From Sordaria brevicollis (lineage: Eukaryota; Ascomycota; Sordariomycetes; Sordariales; Sordariaceae), in the NCBI GenBank assembly GCA_033439795.1, contig JAUTDP010000014.1, forward strand, positions 558,001 to 622,000: a stretch of DNA of 64,000 bases, in the 5' to 3' direction. Both the position numbers and the translations under genes were made by a program. Under the pieces are notes generated by a model. That model saw only the letters and a list, made by a program, of their open reading frames with translations. It ran no database searches and was not told where the DNA came from. Of this stretch, positions 34,582 to 46,280 are shown piece by piece. The number at the start of each line of letters is the position of its first letter. Position 1 is the first letter of the stretch.

Positions 34582-35285
34582 ATGGCGCTCCCAAAGAGAA
34601 TTGTCAAAGAGACCGAAAGGCTTATGGCTGAGCCGTACGTACATACCCTTAACATCACGAGAGCAAACAAAGTCTAACCTCTCCTTCCCGATCGCAGTGT
34701 GCCCGGTATTAGTGCTGTCCCCCACGAGGACAACCTTCGCTATTTCGATGTCGAGATCCACGGCCCTTCACAGTCGCCATACGAGGGTTAGTCTCCCTAA
34801 CCTCCATGGCCCTCGAGATGTTTCTATCTCCATGCGCCTTCGCAGTACAAACGTCCGAAAAGATCATGCATACATGATCGCTAACACAACACTCCAATAC
34901 AGGTGGCGTCTTCAAGCTCGAACTCTTCCTCCCCGACGACTATCCCATGACGCCTCCCAAGATTCGCTTCCTTACCAAGATCTACCACCCCAACGTTGAC
35001 AAGCTGGGTCGCATCTGCCTTGACGTCCTCAAGAGTGAGTTCGAGCCCGAGTCCTGATAAGCCGAAACCACTTCCAAACAAAAGGCTTACACATGACACC
35101 AAACAGACAACTGGTCCCCCGCCCTCCAAATCCGCACCATCCTCCTCTCCATCCAAGCCCTCCTAGGCGCTCCCAACCCCGACGACCCGCTCGCTCCCGA
35201 CGTGGCCAAGACCTGGAAGGAGGACCCCAACGTCGCCATCGCCACCGCCCGCGACTGGACGCAAAAGTACGCCTTGCCTCAGTAG
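34582..35285 (+). CDS. ubc13: E2 ubiquitin-conjugating enzyme Ubc13 (UBE2N)
   Basis: Four exons: 34582..34634, 34698..34786, 34903..35034 and 35107..35285. Introns of 63, 116 and 72 nt have donors GTACGT, GTTAGT and GTGAGT; the product is 150 residues, the normal Ubc13 length. The joined product starts [14 protein letters not shown] and contains the UBC core: [18 protein letters not shown], then H-P-N-V and catalytic Cys86 in GRICLDVLK. Next come [19 protein letters not shown] and a C-terminus ending TQKYALPQ. Ubc13 works with the inactive variant Mms2 to build Lys63-linked chains on PCNA in error-free post-replication repair. The residue after DVLK reads Asn (N-N-W) because codon 92 spans an intron; many homologues have Asp there. 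The exon 3/4 junction is otherwise unambiguous. Confidence 0.95.
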
Positions 35286-38073
35286 GGTGAGCAAAGGTTG
35301 GCACCAGGGCTCAACGAAATACCGGGACAGGGCCTCTGAGGATCGTGTAGCGCCGCCGATAACGTATTAGGATTACGTATTGGGACAAATGTTATCACAG
35401 GCAGATCTGAATGGAGATCTTGACCAGCATGTTTACGGGCCCTGGGAAAGCTCTTCGGGGCTTTAAATGACAGTTTGGGCTCGGGAGTAAACCTGGTGAT
35501 TGTGGTCTTGGGAGGAAGAGGCATGACACCAATCCGACATGTGCCTGCTGAAGCAAAGAGAAGGATGATGAAGGATAGCATGGACATGGCCCCGGATCTG
35601 TGAGGGTATACTTTGCGTCCGCCGACCCATCCGAACATGCGCAAACGGGACAAGGATGCAAGCTTTCACACAGCACGGAGGGATGGCAATGAGTTCTGGT
35701 CGATACGTTGACGCTGAGGAAAGGATACGGATGGTGGAATACCTGCTTCAGGATGGGCCAGATGAATACAGCAGCTGCGCAGCAGGGGCGGAAATGAGAA
35801 GGGAATTTTCGACATGAAGAAATGTCCTTGGGAAGCGTTGTGTTTATCAGATATTTCCGGAGCGATAGAGTACAGAGTAGGACTTTTCAATTACATAAAC
35901 TGCAAATACCAGGTATATGCAACCAGACGGGGTGAACAATGGACGATAGAACAGGAGGAAACGAGAGAGAAGGCAGTCGACTGGAAGAACTATGTTGAAG
36001 ATCTGGACGCGCAACCTTAACAATTCCTTGAGCCTATATACGTTGGTAGGAATGGATGTGCGGGCAACTTGGCCACACAAGGGAGGGCCAGAACAATCGT
36101 AGAGGGAGAGGAATTTGGAAGTCTGGGACAGGAGGATTCCATTCATGAATTGTAGCCGAGGTTGGATCCCTTGTGGCGAGAGGGAGAGCAGAGGGGAGGG
36201 ATAATTCTGATTGATTCATAGTTCTTGGAAGACATTTGGTCTTCTCAGAAGAGTGGGTGGTAGTGACGCTTATGGATATGATTCAACAATTTTCTTCCAG
36301 ATTAATGTACAACCTTCTATTTGACTTCTTGTATCTGATTGTATTTGGAGTCACACTGAAAGAGATACGGCTCACCTACAGGAAAGGGGCGTCTCTCCAG
36401 ATTATGAAACAATACCCACACTTCTATACATATGCTTCTACAAACCAACATAGCAAGAGGATAGTATCGAAAATGGAGAAATCATGAAAGATTAATGGTC
36501 AACAAACATATCATAAGTACGACCAACGACCAACAGCAGCAGCAGCAATGGAGAAAGAAACGATTCGAAAATCAACGTTGCAAGTATTAAATCAATTTCA
36601 ACTAACTAACTGACTAACTAACTAACTGAGGCCTGGGGTATCACTCTATTGACCGGGTTTTCTTTTGGTATTTTCTCTTGCTGAATGCACGTTCCCTCCT
36701 CGGCCATCCATTTGTCCTTTTCGAGAAACGAAACTGATCTCTCTCTTGCTGGGTGGACTAGACTGGACAGGCGATGATCAAGTTGAATTGCAAGTTGTGC
36801 TTCATTGACGGAGTTTGTGCTTCTTTGCTTGAACTGTTGACTGTTGTGTCCTCGACAGTTCCGGCCACTTCGTTCCAGTTCGCTGTTTGTCCAATCTTTT
36901 CCACTTGTCCAGCCCATTTCCTATCAAGCTAATCCGGCCATTTCCTTAAACAAACGCAAAAACCTTCGAGAATGTTGCTCTGCCTATCCATCCTTCCTTT
37001 CCCAATCCTCCAATCCTACACTTGTGAATGCCATTTTTTTTTTGTGGTTGTTTCCTCATCAATCCTTTCGTTTTTTCCATGCTCGCTCTTGATACCGTTC
37101 ATCCGCCCTTCTCACGATGTTCCTCGCATCCTCTTCCCTTAACCAGTAGATACACTCCACCCCGAAGGACTGTCTTTGCATCCTGCCCTATGTGGCCCGT
37201 CCATTTATCCATTCGCAACGAAATGTTTGAGGCTGTCCAGATTTGATGGTTTGTCAGGTATCAGTGATGGTGAATGTGGGTGCCAGCCCCGCCATTGGGG
37301 TTTGGGTGCGAGTATCGGAAGGTGTCATTGGTAAATAGTCGATCTCGTGGTTGGTCCGTTGACATTGGTTGTGAGGAAGAGGTCGAAGATGGAAGCCGAT
37401 GAGATGAGTTCAACTGAGGCGATTTGTCATTCCGTCCACGGTTGATTGAGATGATAGCGGAGGACAACGGACGGGTTCGAAGGAACGAAAATCAAGACGA
37501 GGGAAGAGAAAGAAGATAACTTGAGAACTTTTGAAGATGATCACCAACAAAGCGTTGGCAGTCGTATTTGTCTGAGAACGAGAAAAAAATCAAACGCTAA
37601 ATGCTGCCATGCCGCTATAATGTGTTGTGTCCACTGCGCGAAACAAACTTGTGATATGATATGCCCCGATTCGAACGTGATGTGATTGATGTGTGTTCAA
37701 TCTCTTTTTGTCTTCCAGGGAGAGAAAAAAAAACGAGAATTTAAAATGTTGTAAAGTCAAAATGATGATGCCTTCTTCTGTCTCTGTGATAAAAACTATG
37801 GTATGGTATTTCCTTTCCTTGTTTGCCCGTTGTCACTTTGTAGAAGGCCGGTTATGGTGAGTATGATGAAGAAGATGAACGAAGAAAAAAATAACCCTGA
37901 CTTGTGAACCTTTGTTTCGCTTGTCTGCTGCTCTGCTGCTGCCAAACCAAAATACCTTTACACAACACAACACAACATAATACACAGGATTTAAACTCAC
38001 TCTCACCTCATGCTCCATGAGAGTGAGAACCCTTTTTGGAAAAATATAACTGGACTAAAGAACCATCAGACTC
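35286..38073. other. 2.8-kb convergent intergenic region, ubc13 and cln-1 3' sides
   Basis: No ORF here has a domain or a plausible exon series. The region contains a CAG run (36534-36545), a TAAC-type tetranucleotide repeat (36601-36627) and many T-rich tracts (36,990-37,080; 37,690-37,790). A long cln-1 3' UTR is possible because many cyclin mRNAs have one, but nothing in the sequence proves it. Confidence 0.4.
36601..36627. repeat. ACTA/TAAC tetranucleotide microsatellite
   Basis: Consecutive ACTA units with one ACTG interruption, about 27 bp. A separate CAG trinucleotide run lies 60 bp upstream at 36534-36545. Confidence 0.85.
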
Positions 38074-39394
38074 TCAGTAAACTTGAGTCGATGGCGCGGT
38101 CTCAAAGTATGAGGGCGCCGTTGTTGATGACGTGGTTGATGATGCTGAAGTCTGATGTTGTTGTTGTGCTGCTGAGGGGTATGATTGTTGGCTGGTGTGG
38201 TTCGGTTGCGGTGTCGGGGTGACTGGGCAACGCGGGACAGGGTATTCCTTCATCATCGTGCCGTTCTGTCCGAAGCTGGCGCCGTCAGGAGTAATCGGAG
38301 GTGTCATGTATCCATCGGCAGCTCCGGGAACGGATCCTAGCCCTTTGTGGGGAGTGCTGTAGACGTTGGCCGTCTTGGCTGAGTTGGGGCTCAGCTCGTT
38401 AGAAGGGGAAGATGGAGCGCCGCCGCGACGGTTGATGGCGGCCTGCTGAGCGAGGAAATCGGCGAGCTTGCCCGAGACCTTGGAGAGATATGCGCTCGAG
38501 TACTTCCTGGAGAGGGTGACGGAAGGCTGATGGAGGTGCTGTGAAAGAGCCAAAAGCGTGGTGTTCTCAACCTGGTCCCATTCTCCATCGGGAATCTCCG
38601 GCTTGCCCAAAATAGCCCTAGCCAAAACCAATGAAACGCGAGCCATGACCGATGGCTTGGTTGAAACGAAATCCCGGTGGTACAAGGCAATCTCGCAAAT
38701 GTATGCCGCCATGTGTTCGACCTCCCTGCTATCCCTTTCCTCGGCCGCAATCAACTGGGTGAAGAAGTCGACGGTGGGGTGTCCAATGTTCCAGTCGAGA
38801 GTGTTGAGAACATGCATTTCCATCTGCGTGAACATGCCGGCGTCGTAGAGTCCGCAGCACATGTTGTTGAGCTCGTTGATCTGGGGAACTCTGTCCTTCT
38901 TGTCTCCATACTTGGCGGCGATCAAAAGGGCGGCGCAACCGACGAGCTGATAGTGCTGCTTGTAGACGACACGCTTGGAGCAGTAGCGATCGAGAAGGTT
39001 GACGGTGAGGAAGAGTGTTTCGGGCAGGAGCGAAAAGGCAGCGTGGGCCTCGATAAGGAAGTCGATAAGGTACGGGCGCATGAACCATTGGATCTCGCGT
39101 TGCATATCGATGAGGTTAGCATCGGGTAGCGTCTCGTCCTGTAAAAGCCCACCTTGATGTCAGCACGTTTTCAGCCACTCAATCAGAGCCAGACTCTCTT
39201 ACCTCCATGTGACGAATGTGCTGCATAATATCCTCCAGGTACTCATCGGCAGCAAGCCGTGAAAGGTTGTTGGCGATCATTTCCTGCTTGTTCCGAGCGA
39301 TGAGCTTGGCAGCATCCCGAACGTTGACCCTTGGCGCGGGCTGTTCATCGGACTCGACGAAGAAGGTCTCGTCGTTGTGACGTGAGGCAACCAT
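38074..39394 (-). CDS. cln-1: G1 cyclin, Cln/Puc1 type
   Basis: Exons 39394..39203 and 39138..38074, with a 64-nt intron (GTAAGA...GCTGAC...TACAG); 418 residues. The junction is in phase 0 and gives ...QHIRHMEDETLPDANLIDM. The cyclin N-box starts near residue 80 (QWFMRPYLIDFLIEAH, then TLFLTVNLLDRYCSKR and QLVGCAALLIAAKYGDKK). The C-box continues to about residue 300. The MRxxLxxWL-type helix reads M-R-P-Y-L-I-D-F-L, typical of fungal Cln-like cyclins rather than B-type. The tail from about residue 305 is Ser/Thr/Pro/Gln-rich (QQQHQTSASSTTSS), consistent with phospho-dependent turnover. The protein activates CDK1 at G1/S. Neurospora has a single Cln-type cyclin, hence the symbol. Long gene-free DNA lies on both sides. 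Confidence 0.92.
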
Positions 39395-41895
39395 TTTGAT
39401 TTGTGTGAAGGGGGTTGTTTTCTCGTAAAGCGGCGGTGGCTGAATGAGTGGTGAGTGAGTTCCGAGTTCTCCTGGAATTCGTTTGCTTGTTTGTTATAGT
39501 ATTAGTTTGTCGAAGTGAGCCGAAAGAATGAGGCTCAAGTCTATGTTGTTGTCGCGTATCGTAAACGGACGAGTATTAGAGTATTAAAGAGTGTGCTGAA
39601 ATATCAATTGCTGCTTTCGAATGCGTGCTGTTGGAAGGAGTGACGGTGGCTGTTGATAACGCCGAGTTGGGTTGAAACTGTAGAAGACGAGACGAGAGAG
39701 GTCGAGTGACTCTCGTCTAGGTGACGGGAGGACGGAGTGTGTGTGTTCCTGTGGCCGGGAATCACAACGTTATGAATAATGCCGTCTGAAGGGGCTTCTA
39801 AACGTTCCAAGTCAGCCGTGTTCGCTTCGCAATCTTCATCCCAAGCAACGGACGGACCGTTCCTGAGACCGCAGCCAGGAGGCTCCCTGGATCTTTGATC
39901 AATGTTGAGCTCAGACGGGTAACTGTCAAGACTCCACATTTCAAGGGGTAAGGGCAGATTGAGCACTCTCATTGGACAGGTCTGTTCCAGTAAAGCCCAG
40001 GCCGGGCTGGATGACTCTCTTTTCTGTGCTCGATGGGTGGTGAGAGAGAACAGAAAGGAAATGTTGCCCATAGTGTATCAGATCTTAAATGGGGGTGGGT
40101 GGGTGACGGGACGCTACTGGAATATTCGCTGAGAATTGTATGTGCGTGAGGCGCAGAAAATGAGGATAGAGTGACGAGATGAAGAATGTGCGGGTGTCGG
40201 CAGTGCAAATGCAATGCAGAAAGAAGGGATCCCTTACCGCAAAGAAGACCGATCGATGAATATCGACAGAATTCGGAGAACTCGTAGTGGCTAAGGTGGG
40301 AGAGACGAGCTAACGTGTCCCACAAAAGGCAACCTTGGGGTCGACGATAAATGGTTCAGGCGTGCGGATGAAGATGGAAGATGCCGAGGGTCGGTGGCAT
40401 GTGTCTGGAAAGGGAGAAGACAGCCACTGGTTAGCGCCAGATTCGAGAGCGTATATCATTCCCTCCACTCATTTCATTCTCATTCTCAGATCCAGCTCAA
40501 GTCTCGCCAACGGATGCTATGACATCACACTGGGACCTGAGAAGGAATTGAGGTCGATGTGATGGTCCAGCCCTCCAGTGTCCATCCGCCCTTTTGAATC
40601 TCTTGCATACCTCTCTCACTGCACTCTTTCAACTCCGAGGAATAGGCCAGCAAAGGCTTCACACGGGGTCGAGATGGTTATCGTCGGGTGGGGGTTCGGA
40701 GACGGCGATGTTCGATTCGGATCGTCGAGGTCGGTCGGTGGCAGCGATGCAAAAAAAGCGCAGTCGCTGACGATGGTGTGGATATCGAATCGAGAGTCGG
40801 CGTCGACGAGGTTGCTCGGTTCGGTAGTGAGGGATAAGGTGGGTTGTGCCGGTATCCCAAGGGGTGGTTCGTGGGAACGAAGGGAGTCGGATGGGTTTTA
40901 TAAAAGAAATTCCTCGTCGTCGGACCGAAGAATGCCCTTTTTGGGTGGGTGTGGCAGTACGAATGAAATTACGGACTGCTGTACCGAAAATGCGGTAAGG
41001 GGGGAAATGGACTCGGGAGTGCAAAGTAACAGACAAGTTGACTTTTTGTCTGAACAACACACAACACAGGAGGCTAAAAAGCACGAGGGAGCAATGCAAA
41101 TCGAAATGCAAGACTCTCTTTGCTTTCTAACTACTCTCTGAACCTTGTTGCACTTCCGGTCCTTATGTCCTTAAAGCGGTGTTTCGGCCTGGGATTGATG
41201 GAAACTTGTCGGTATGGGCCCCAGGATTTTTCGAGTATCTAAATCTCCTCCTTCCCTCCTTTTCTTTTGGCGTAAAAAAAAGGAATACACAAAGAGAACC
41301 ACGACGTCGAGACGATCGGGGATCTCTTATTTTTGGAAGGAAATGTTTCGGGATAGGGAACGACTGAAGGCGGAATGGGAGAGGGGAGGAAGAGGAAAGG
41401 GGAGGAGGAGAATAGATATTTGCTCGAATGGAGCGAGCGAGCGAGAGAGAGAGAGAGGAGTGCAAGAAAAGGGAGTGGACCGGCGACAGAGATTGGTTAA
41501 AGGGCCATTTAAGACAGGGCCCCCGGCAACTCCTCGTACTGTGTACTGTGCTTCCGCTTCACACTTCGCTTCACCACACACACACACACTGATAGACCGA
41601 GCACCACACCTCTGCCTATCCGGACGGGTTGTATCAGACGGATGAGCCAAAGTGGCAGCAGACGAAACGCCAACAAGCAACGGCTGCACAGTGAAAGTAT
41701 TCGGCCATTTTGCTGACAGCCATCATAGCTTGTTAGATGATAGAGTGCTGGTGGTCACTGTAGTCTGAACTTGAAGAGCCCACACATAGTATCTTGTGGT
41801 CCGACTTCGTACTGTCCGTACCCTATAAGAAACGTCTTGGCCAAACCTTTACCCAGTACGGATTGCCCTCAATTGATGACTTGAGATGGATTACC
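39395..41895. promoter_or_regulatory. 2.5-kb upstream region of cln-1
   Basis: Lies between the cln-1 start and the MULE target duplication. No domain-bearing ORF is present. It holds a GAGC/GA repeat (41431-41458), a CA repeat (41574-41589) and long pyrimidine tracts on the minus strand (41,160-41,440). It probably contains the cln-1 promoter and a long 5' leader. Confidence 0.45.
41431..41458. repeat. GAGC/GA microsatellite
   Basis: GAGC units grading into a GA dinucleotide run. A CA run of about 16 bp lies nearby at 41574-41589. Confidence 0.8.
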
Positions 41896-41946
41896 CGAGC
41901 CGGCTAGTGCGACTGTGCTTCTAGCGAGCCTGACTGTGTGGGCCGT
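41896..41946 (+). repeat. left terminal inverted repeat of the MULE
   Basis: Begins CGAGCCGGCTAGTGCGACTG and ends GGGCCGT. It matches the reverse complement of 45065-45115 at 50 of 51 positions by eye and is flanked outside by GGATTACC. Confidence 0.9.
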
Positions 41947-42199
41947 ACACTAGCCAATAGAATTAATATAACTATATATTCGTACTATATTACTTGGGTA
42001 TAGATTTTGCGGGCGCCAATATCATTCTAATATTCTACACCGATCTATACGAAGAACTACCAAAGTTAGTAATAATAATTAATTTACATCGCCAACGTAA
42101 ATTTTAGTATTGAATACGTATTATACCTTATTAATTAATATATTACTAGTATAAATATTTTACATTATTAACCTTATTACCAACGAAGCGCCCGCGCAT

Positions 42200-44900
42200 A
42201 CCCCTAGCCCCGCGCCCTCAATCGAATACCTTTACTCTATTAAACGCGAGGTTCCTAACGCACCTCCCTCTAATTAAAGTAATAACTTTATTAATATCGA
42301 CGACATTATTATTAAAAAAGAGCCCAGCGTCGACCCTACTCCCATTATTAAAGAGACCACTCCTATCTTTACGCTTATCGCTCCCCCTTCAATCCTCGAT
42401 TTCGCTCCCTATAGAGGCCCTATTTTATCGGACGAACAGCTCCTTTACGAATTTTCCAAAAAGGAGTAAATTAATATCGAAACTTTAATAAAAGAAGTTA
42501 AAAATACTATACTCAAAATCGGGTTTAATATTATCAAACGGCGCAATAACAATTACATTAAGGGTAAAACTACACATTACAACTTCGAATATATAAAAGG
42601 ACCGGTTTACATTAATTTTAACTATACCGCCGACGGCGCGATTAAATAGCCTATAATCTCGACCGCTAAAAAAAATTATCCTTAAAAAGCGAAGGCCGTA
42701 TTTTACTACAAAAAAAAAGTTTAGTAATTCGTTATTCGAATTTATAAATATAATTACGAATTCAACCCCGCGACCGTAGTATTCTTTACTACCTATCGCC
42801 GTTAATAGCGTATTAAAAATATTATTACCGCTATTTTACGCCTTATTAAACAACTAAAATCGTCGGGTATTAACATCGTTACTACCGTGAAGTTAAAATT
42901 TCCTAACATTATTATTACTAAGAAGGATATTAATAATATATTCTACGCTAAGAAGGAAAAGGCCGCTAATACGCTCACTCCTACCCAAATCTTTCTCAAC
43001 AACCTTACCACCAACCTAAACATTTATTATAAGATTTATCAATAAGGAGGAGAAGATAATACTCCTATAAAAAGAGTTTTCTAAATTTATTTATAATATA
43101 TCGAATAATTAAAGAAAAATCCCGACGTTTAAAATCTTAATTATACCTATAAAATTAATAAATTTAATATACTTCTACTATAAATTTACAGCATTACTTC
43201 TATATATACAACGTTCAATATTAGGTATTACTTATTTAGCAATAAGAAAGAGGAATATTTTATATAGGTATTCCAACAATTAAGCCAATTCTTAAAAAAG
43301 TATTAAATTTAACAACCTTTTATTATTATTATAAATTACAATAAAGTATACAAATTAGCATTACGCAATATCTTCGATAACGTTTAATACTAAATCTACT
43401 TATAATATATTATAAAAAACGTTGCATTTAATATAAAGAAAAAGTAGAATAATTCCCTCGATAATATTACCCTTAAAAATAGAAGTAATAACAGCTCCTA
43501 CCTTCGCAATAACTATAAACCTACTTCATTAATATAAATGGATATCAACCCCGCTAATTATAACCGCATTATTCGTATAACTAGCATAAAGCTCCTCTAA
43601 ATAGAAGACCGCGCCTAACATTTCGATAAGGGTATAAGGAACCCTAACCTTAATCCTATTAACAATCGCGCTCTAATAAACTCGCAGCGTAAATAGGTTA
43701 ATAACGCTAATAGTCTTTTAATAGCGTAGAACGTAATAGTATATATTAAAAGTAAAGAGGAATTCAATAAAGAGTAACTTACTCTCAAGAATAATTTTAG
43801 CGCTAAATAAGTAAATAAGGCATATTCTCCCTAATTATATATATAATAATACTAATTACCGTTTTTATTATAAATGTGGTCGATTACCTTCTCTAAATTT
43901 ATATACCCTTGCAATACGAATTTACCTACTTTACCATATTTAAATACCGCAATTTTAATATCCGGATTACCTCCCGTATAAAAAGTGCCTATAGAATATT
44001 AAAAGCGCTATTTAAAAACCGCCACATCGATTTTAACCAGCTACTAGGCGCTATCGAAATTACTTTTAGGAAGCTTAAAGATACCTTCGATTAAAAGTAT
44101 ACTTATTAAATTTCTAGATCTATTAACTAATTTAACCATAAAGTAATAAAGAGCTTTAAATTTATAATTAGCTTTACTAGGCTCGAGCTAATCCAGCGGC
44201 AAATTAAACTAACGGTTAATACTATTACTAAACGCATTAAAAATTCGACCTCTTATTCGCGTACCTTTACGCAATAATATAACCTCCTTTATTAATACGC
44301 GCTTATCCCTATTATTAAAGCAAATAGCTTCTTATTATAATAAATAATCGACTATCATTAATAGCTAAAGGTTAATAACCCTCTAATAACTAACGAATTC
44401 GCTTTACATCGTAAGGAGGACCTAGCAATAATTATTAATAAACGTTAGCAGATTCGAAACGGCCCTTAACCAGTCTCCTTCGCTATTAAACAACTAGCCG
44501 CTCTTAATAATAGGGATAATAACGTACGCTACAATCTATTATACAATACCCCGCCTAAGCCACCTCTTAAAAAAAAAGCGAGGTTATCAATAATTTAACG
44601 TATTACTTAAATAGAGGATATATTAAGCATAATTCTAATAACCTTATAAAAAATATAAGCATCGTAAATAAATTTACTACGCTAAAGGCAGTAAATAAAG
44701 ACCTAATTACGTACTTATCCCTCTATTTAATAACTTTAATAATTTAATAAACCACTAATACCTATAATAGTATTATAATAGTAATTTAATAAATTAATAA
44801 TAGCCTTATAATCGTACTATTTACCTCCCTCCTCTTACTAATAACTATAATAAAGCAACCCGTTTTCATACTAGCAGCCTCGTTACTAGTAAATACATTG
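42200..44900 (+). pseudogene. RIP-inactivated MULE transposase
   Basis: Read on the plus strand with stops ignored. The N-terminal part (about 42,470-42,780) resembles the zinc/FAR1-like DNA-binding region that precedes MULE transposases. From about 43,120 comes Y-T-Y-K-I-N-K-F-N followed by an I-T-S-I-Y-T-T-F-N-I segment, corresponding to the family's (D)YTYKTNxFxxPLL and GxTxxxxTFxI. About 43,310-43,440 gives N-Y-N-K-V-Y-K-L-A-L-R (family: TDxDxALxxAL) and I-I-K-N-V-A-F-N-I-K-K-K (family: CxWHIxKNVxxxxKK). The family's catalytic-type Asp appears as Asn, a G-to-A change as RIP makes. Dozens of TAA stops interrupt it. Confidence 0.75.
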
Positions 44901-45064
44901 CAAATCTATTTTTATTTATCTAGTTATTAATCGAATAACCTTATTTTTGACTTTAAACGCTATAACCCGGGTGCAATTTACTTGTGTATATTGAGCTATG
45001 TCTGTTTGGTGGGGATTTGGCGGGTCTCAACATAGTTCTAACATTAGTTGGCCGCGGTCTGGGC

Positions 45065-45115
45065 ACGGCCCACACAGTCAGGCTCGCCAGAAGCACAGTC
45101 GCACTAGCCGGCTCG
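45065..45115 (-). repeat. right terminal inverted repeat of the MULE
   Basis: Reverse complement of the left repeat with one difference; followed by the second GGATTACC copy at 45116-45123. Confidence 0.9.
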
Positions 45116-45480
45116 GGATTACCGGATGCCCTAGCGTACGGGGCATGGATGGGATGGACAAGGGGGGCCGCCCCATGGAAGAGGCCCGGGGTACCCATGA
45201 CGGTATAGAGTTGTACATACATTACATTTCGCTGTTCACTTTTTGGTGGTTCGCAAATCCCAACCGTCGTGGGGGGTGAGAGAGCAGGTCTGGAAAAGCG
45301 AAACGAGGAAAGGGCTGAGTCGAGATCAGGGATGAGTGGTATATCTTTCAAGTCGAGATGGAAGAAAAATAGGATCAGACAAGTCTCATGGAGATGATGA
45401 ACTGGTGGATGTCGTATCCTGCCATCCTGTCCAGTCTTGTGTGCGTGTGTTGCGCAAGACGAGATGGAAACAACCAGGCC

Positions 45481-45524
45481 GTCCCCGTCCCCGTCTTCCG
45501 TCTCCGTCCCCGTCTCCGTGCCCC
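45481..45524. repeat. imperfect CCGTCC/CCGTCT hexamer array
   Basis: About seven tandem six-base units of the type (C)CGTC(C/T)C, pyrimidine-rich on the plus strand. Confidence 0.75.
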
Positions 45525-46240
45525 AGGCGTCTAGCCAAATAAAGTTAAGTTAAAGCGAAGGACGACGAAGATTCCAGTTCCAGTTGGTGTGTGTACATGG
45601 CATACGTACAGTTGTCCCGGCCACCACCAGAGCACACCCCCGTACATTACCGTCCGTGTCCGTGGGTAGATCAGGCTGGGAGGTAGGCACGGTAGGAGGT
45701 ACTTTTTAAGTTACGGGGTAAGCCAAGGAGGGATGCTTCGGCTTGTAGGTTTGCCAGACATTTATGGTACAGGCAATGGATGGACAGGCGAAAGAGGGTT
45801 CTGACCTTCTGATACGCCGCCGCCGCCAATTAAAGACTGGGAATAAGGTCGGCGATGCTATGGGACCTACCCGCCTGCCCGCCTGTGACGCTTCAGGTTG
45901 GTAGCAGTCACCCTTTCTCAGACTGCAAAAAGGGATGTTTGCAGGGCATTGGGAAGCCTGCAAAACTCGAAAACTGTACCGATTCTCCGGAGTGGGTGTA
46001 GGATGGACAGACGGGATTGCTCTGAATATCTGGATGGGATGTATGTGGAGTGTGGATGTGCCAGCCAGCCAGCAATCGTGAGAACATGCCTGCCTGCCTC
46101 AGCTGTGTCGAGGTGGTTGTAGGGTACAGTAGGGGATGGAACATGCCGTGCACCCCGTATGTATATCCATATCTCGAATTCTGAGGATCGTGATATCGGT
46201 GTTGCGTGTTTCTGAAAACAGAAACAGCGAAATCTAACGC

Positions 46241-46280
46241 ACTGCCCGTAGTGGCCCGTAGTAGCCCGTAGTCGCCCGTG
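46241..46280. repeat. four tandem copies of a 10-bp unit containing GCCCGTAGT
   Basis: Units of the form (G/A)(C/T)(T/G/A/C)GCCCGT(A/G) with period 10, followed by one looser copy (GTGGCCCGTGG) at about 46285-46295. Confidence 0.8.

Larger units (their letters stand above)
41896..45115 (+). mobile_element. complete Mutator-like (MULE) DNA transposon, interior destroyed by RIP
   Basis: 3,220 bp bounded by 51-bp terminal inverted repeats (41896-41946 and 45065-45115) that differ at one base (A/G). The 8-bp sequence GGATTACC repeats immediately outside both ends (41888-41895 and 45116-45123), a target-site duplication. Between the repeats, about 41,960-44,960 is AT-rich with dense TAA codons and decodes as a MULE transposase relic (separate entry). 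Long TIRs, a short target duplication of about 8-9 bp and the transposase class agree with Mutator-like elements. The ends keep normal base composition while the interior is heavily mutated. No intact transposase remains, so the copy is dead but its ends might still be recognised by a related active enzyme. Confidence 0.85.
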
